Source: an uncultured Blautia sp.
GTDB taxonomy: Bacteria; Bacillota; Clostridia; Lachnospirales; Lachnospiraceae
Direction of reading: 5' to 3'
DNA length: 64,000 bases
NCBI GenBank assembly: GCA_937900135.1
Contig: CALCDJ010000068.1
Span: 62,001 to 126,000 of the forward strand
Shown one piece after another: positions 60,990-64,000 of the stretch. The stretch's first letter is position 1. Each line of letters opens with the position of its first letter. The notes below the pieces were generated by a model. The model searched no databases. It saw only the letters and a list, made by a program, of their open reading frames with translations, and had not been told where the DNA came from. Both the position numbers and the translations under genes were made by a program.

Positions 60990-61843
60990 AAAAGAAAAAC
61001 AAAACTGGATATGCAAGATATCATAAAACAAGTGGCTATTATATTGCAATGAGTGCATTGATTTTGCTAGCAGTTATATCTTTATTTCCCATAGTTTTAG
61101 TATTGATTAATAGTTTTAAAACACATGTAGAAATATTACAGAATCCATTAACATTTCCCAAAAAAATAAGCTTTAGTAATTTTATATATACTTGGGAAGT
61201 TGGAAAATTTGCAGATGGGTTTATTAATAGTATAAAACTAACTGGAACTGCAATTATTACAGGTGTAATTGGATCTACAACAATGGGATATGTGCTGGCT
61301 ACAAGACGTGTAAAAACGTGGAAGATTCTTACGCTGTATTTTATGATTGCGACTACAGTTCCACTTCAAATGTTTATGTTGCCATTGTATAGTAGTTTTA
61401 CAAAAATGGGATTGATGGGAAATGTTTATGCAGTAGGTGTAGCAATTGCTGCATGGAATCTTCCAATGCCTGTATTTTTAATGCGAACATATTTTTTGAA
61501 AGTGCCATATGAGTTGGAAGAAGCAGCTAGAGTAGATGGTGCAAATACATTTACTGTATTTACCCAAATTGTAATGCCGATCGTTTCTCCAGGAATGGTA
61601 ACAGTTTCTTGTATTGTGGGCTTATTCTCCTGGAATGAATATCTTCTTAGTACCACGTTGTTACAAAGTGAAGAAAATTTCACAGCAACCTTAAAGTATC
61701 TTAGTTTGAATGGTACATTTTCCAGAGATTTTAGTGTTATCATGTCTGGTGCTGTGATTATGGTAGTACCTATGTTAGTTGTATTTCTGCTTCTTCAAAA
61801 TAAATTTATTGAAGGAATGGCAGGAGGAGCGGTTAAAGGTTAA
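60986..61843 (+). CDS. CUT1 sugar ABC permease, MalG/UgpE-like
   Basis: 285 residues with six helices. FPIVLVLINSFKTHVEILQNP near the start and the EAA loop EEAARVDGANTFTVFTQIVMP identify it as the MalG-type partner. Ends 29 bases before the large glycohydrolase-family gene, preceded by an unremarkable AT-rich gap. Confidence 0.9.
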   Translation: MKKKNKTGYARYHKTSGYYIAMSALILLAVISLFPIVLVLINSFKTHVEILQNPLTFPKKISFSNFIYTWEVGKFADGFINSIKLTGTAIITGVIGSTTMGYVLATRRVKTWKILTLYFMIATTVPLQMFMLPLYSSFTKMGLMGNVYAVGVAIAAWNLPMPVFLMRTYFLKVPYELEEAARVDGANTFTVFTQIVMPIVSPGMVTVSCIVGLFSWNEYLLSTTLLQSEENFTATLKYLSLNGTFSRDFSVIMSGAVIMVVPMLVVFLLLQNKFIEGMAGGAVKG

Positions 61844-61872
61844 AATTATTTAATGAACAGGGAGCGTGAATT

Positions 61873-64000
61873 ATGAGTATTAATAAATATAAAGAACAAA
61901 TATATGCAGGTGTATTAGGAAAAATTATTGGGGTTTATTTGGGCCGGCCAGTAGAAGGATGGAGTTATGAAGCGATCCGAGATCAATTTGATTTTGTGGA
62001 TTATTATGTGGCTCATAAAACAGGAGCCCCATTTATTGTTCCAGACGATGATATTTCTGGCACATTTGTATTTTATCGAGCATTGGAAGATAACGAGTAT
62101 AATCCAGAAATCAAAGCAGAGGATATTGGGGAAGCATGGCTGAACTATATTGTAGAAGATAAAACTATCTTATGGTGGGGTGGTTTAGCACGTTCTACTG
62201 AACATTCTGCATATTTGCGCTTGAAACAGGGATATAAACCTCCGGTTACGGGTTCAGGCGAAATGAATGGAATGGCGATCGCTGAACAGATTGGTTCTCA
62301 AATTTTTATAGATACTTGGGCCATGGTAAATCCAGGTAATCCGGCGAGAGCGGCGAAAATGGCTAGAGAAGCAGCGGTGGTAAGTCATGACGGAATAGCG
62401 GTAGAATGTGCGGTATATTTAGCTGCATTGGAAGCAATGGCATTTGAAGAAAAGAATGTAGATATACTTTTAAAAGAAGCTAGGAAGTATATTGCAGACA
62501 ATGAATATGGAAAACAGTTAAATGGATTGTTAGATGAAGTAATAAAAAAATGCCATGAATCGAATGATTGGCGCGATGTACGTGATTGGATTGAAGAAAA
62601 CCATAATTATGCAAAATATCAAGGAAATTGTCCTATGGTTCCCAATCATTTATCTGTGATCATGGCTTTAATTATGGGCGGTGATGATTTTAGAAAAAGT
62701 ATTTCTATTGCAGTATCTGCAGGGTGGGATACAGATTGTAATGGAGGAAATGTAGGATGTTTAAATGCTATTCGTCTTGGTTTGGAGAGTATTGATGCAG
62801 ATGCAGATATGAGAGGGCCAGTAGCAGATAGAATGTACGTTGTGAGCACAGATGGCGGAGACTGTATTTTTGATGCAGTACGGGAAAGTAGAAAGATTAT
62901 TCGTGCCGCTGCTGCTTTGAATGGCGAAAAAGTTGAAATTCCAGGAGAAAGATATGCATTTGAATTTCCTGGAAGTGTACAGGGTTTTATGATCTATCCG
63001 GGATGCACGTTTGATCAAGCGGCAAAAAGAGTTTATAACTCTATGGAAATAGATGGAAAACCTGGACTGGCTGTTGATTATAAAGGTGTATCTGGTTCTG
63101 TGACAGCTTCTGTGACGGTGCAGACATATGTAGATCCAACGCCAAAAGCAGCGGCAGATACCAGTTATTTTGAAGTGTATGCATCACCATCTCTTTATAC
63201 AGGTCAAGAAGTTTCGGCAGTAGTAGATTGTATATCTGAGGAAAATCCGGATTTTAGATTTTTCATAGAGTATTATGATGCAAATGATAATATTGCAGTT
63301 ATGAAGGAAGAGTGTATACATAAATTAAACAAAGGTTTAAATACATTAAAGTGGAAAATGCCAGACACAAAAGGACGTGCAATTTATCGTTTGGGATTTG
63401 AATTATTATCAGATAGAAGAAAGGATGGCTACCTGGTTGTACGTAAAGTAGATTGGAAAGGGTGTCCAGAGTATTTCCATATGGGAACATCACAGGAATT
63501 GACTCCTGGTTTAAGCCCATTTGTAACTAGAACAAAATGGATGATGGCATTTATGAATAGCTGTAAATGTGCAGGACCAGATTATCTTGCTACTTTTGCG
63601 ATTTCCCATCCGGAAAGAAATGGTGTAATGACAATTGGAACAAAAGATTGGAAGGATTATTCTGTAGAATCTAGAATTCAATTTGTTCATGCTGAATATG
63701 CAGGATTGGTTGCAAGGGCAAAAGGTCATAGAAATTATTATGCAGCAGTATTTAGCAATGGAAAGATTCAGATTGTAAAATGCTACAAAGGAAATGTTAC
63801 TGTTTTAGCGACATCAAAAGAATTAACTTATAAAGAAGGCGATTGGCATGACTGGAAATTTGAGGTAAAAGGAATGCATTTGGCAATGTATATAGACGGA
63901 AAAGAAGCTGTGAGCTGTGAAGATGATTCTTATTCATGCGGAGCATGTGGTTATGTCGTGGATGAGGGTGCTATTGTTGCCAATGAATTCACTATACGTG
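61873..64000 (+). CDS. Large ADP-ribosylglycohydrolase family protein with lectin-like C-terminus (partial)
   Basis: Open from ATG 61873 (GGGAG site) to the window end, at least 709 residues. Residues 1-340 are a DraG-type domain: YAGVLGKIIGVYLGRPVEG, Asp58-Asp59-Asp60 (PDDDISG) and Asp286, Asp288 (GWDTDCNGG). About 345-550 looks like a beta-rich linker (VSGSVTASVTVQTYV). From about 560 comes a concanavalin/LamG or DUF1080-like domain (GVMTIGTKDWKDYSVESRIQF, then YKEGDWHDWKFEVKG and MYIDGKE). No signal peptide, so the protein should be cytoplasmic despite a sugar-binding-like domain. Likely the main hydrolase of the operon; substrate unknown. Confidence 0.82.
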   Translation, partial: MSINKYKEQIYAGVLGKIIGVYLGRPVEGWSYEAIRDQFDFVDYYVAHKTGAPFIVPDDDISGTFVFYRALEDNEYNPEIKAEDIGEAWLNYIVEDKTILWWGGLARSTEHSAYLRLKQGYKPPVTGSGEMNGMAIAEQIGSQIFIDTWAMVNPGNPARAAKMAREAAVVSHDGIAVECAVYLAALEAMAFEEKNVDILLKEARKYIADNEYGKQLNGLLDEVIKKCHESNDWRDVRDWIEENHNYAKYQGNCPMVPNHLSVIMALIMGGDDFRKSISIAVSAGWDTDCNGGNVGCLNAIRLGLESIDADADMRGPVADRMYVVSTDGGDCIFDAVRESRKIIRAAAALNGEKVEIPGERYAFEFPGSVQGFMIYPGCTFDQAAKRVYNSMEIDGKPGLAVDYKGVSGSVTASVTVQTYVDPTPKAAADTSYFEVYASPSLYTGQEVSAVVDCISEENPDFRFFIEYYDANDNIAVMKEECIHKLNKGLNTLKWKMPDTKGRAIYRLGFELLSDRRKDGYLVVRKVDWKGCPEYFHMGTSQELTPGLSPFVTRTKWMMAFMNSCKCAGPDYLATFAISHPERNGVMTIGTKDWKDYSVESRIQFVHAEYAGLVARAKGHRNYYAAVFSNGKIQIVKCYKGNVTVLATSKELTYKEGDWHDWKFEVKGMHLAMYIDGKEAVSCEDDSYSCGACGYVVDEGAIVANEFTIR

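Noticed and set aside
1..64000. CRISPR arrays, insertion sequences, prophage genes, toxin-antitoxin pairs
   Set aside because: No regularly spaced repeats, transposase, integrase, or phage structural genes, and no recognisable toxin-antitoxin pair, were seen on either strand.

Overview
The window looks like a chromosomal segment of a strictly anaerobic, low-GC Gram-positive gut bacterium of the Lachnospiraceae, probably Blautia or a close relative. The reasons are strong AGGAGG ribosome-binding sites, tightly packed operons ending in U-tailed hairpins, [FeFe] hydrogenase and selenocysteine formate dehydrogenase genes, a two-gene SufBC-like Fe-S assembly system, QueH, LarE and a PotC-PotD fusion. 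The genus assignment is inference. I see no transposase, integrase, CRISPR array, rRNA or phage gene; one tRNA gene (Thr, CGU) is present.

Layout. 1-768: start of a large 2-hydroxyacyl-CoA dehydratase activase (minus strand, cut by the window edge). 1018-2601: tgt and yajC. 2822-9531: one biosynthetic operon, leuB-ilvD-ilvB-serC-serA. 9593-12897: fructokinase and a GlgB homologue whose fourth conserved catalytic region is altered. 12987-13059: tRNA-Thr. 13230-21135: an M20 amidohydrolase, a polyamine-type ABC transporter (potABCD), PTS enzyme I and a DUF362/ferredoxin protein, very closely spaced. 21184-24104: homocysteine methyltransferase, a DUF3825 protein and a membrane acyltransferase. 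24184-26553: sufC, sufB-like and a membrane protein of unknown function. 26617-29332: MATE exporter, larE, cupin. 29520-33275: a second polyamine-type transporter with permease and binding protein fused. 33321-36471: Ca2+/Na+ antiporter, a DUF2726 protein and an SsuBC-type transporter without a binding protein. 36590-39840: flippase-like protein, pssA and psd (phosphatidylethanolamine synthesis), queH. 39932-42059: ECF sigma factor and RsgI-like anti-sigma factor. 42266-44836: argH and asd.

44961-47990 is a self-contained sulfur amino acid module: a consensus promoter inside an inverted repeat, a 23-codon leader ORF ending in Met-Cys-Phe-Met, metY, cysK and an Rrf2 regulator. 48144-54785 carries mobA and moeA, then fdhF (in-frame UGA = Sec145), two HycB-like ferredoxins and an [FeFe] hydrogenase. 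That is the four-subunit composition of hydrogen-dependent CO2 reductase / formate-hydrogen lyase, and the molybdenum cofactor genes would supply its active site.

54842-64000 reads as more AT-rich than the rest and holds the least explained locus. A GntR/UTRA regulator is flanked by a 5-formyl-THF cyclo-ligase-like gene on its own strand. The divergent operon encodes a PfkB kinase, an ADP-ribosylglycohydrolase (DraG) family enzyme, a CUT1 sugar-type ABC transporter (binding protein and two permeases) and a second, larger DraG-family protein with a lectin-like C-terminal region. Paired operator-like repeats sit on the regulator promoter. I infer an uptake, phosphorylation and N- or O-glycoside cleavage pathway for an unidentified ribosyl- or glycosyl-compound. 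This and the leader-peptide sulfur module are the best candidates for undescribed biology here.
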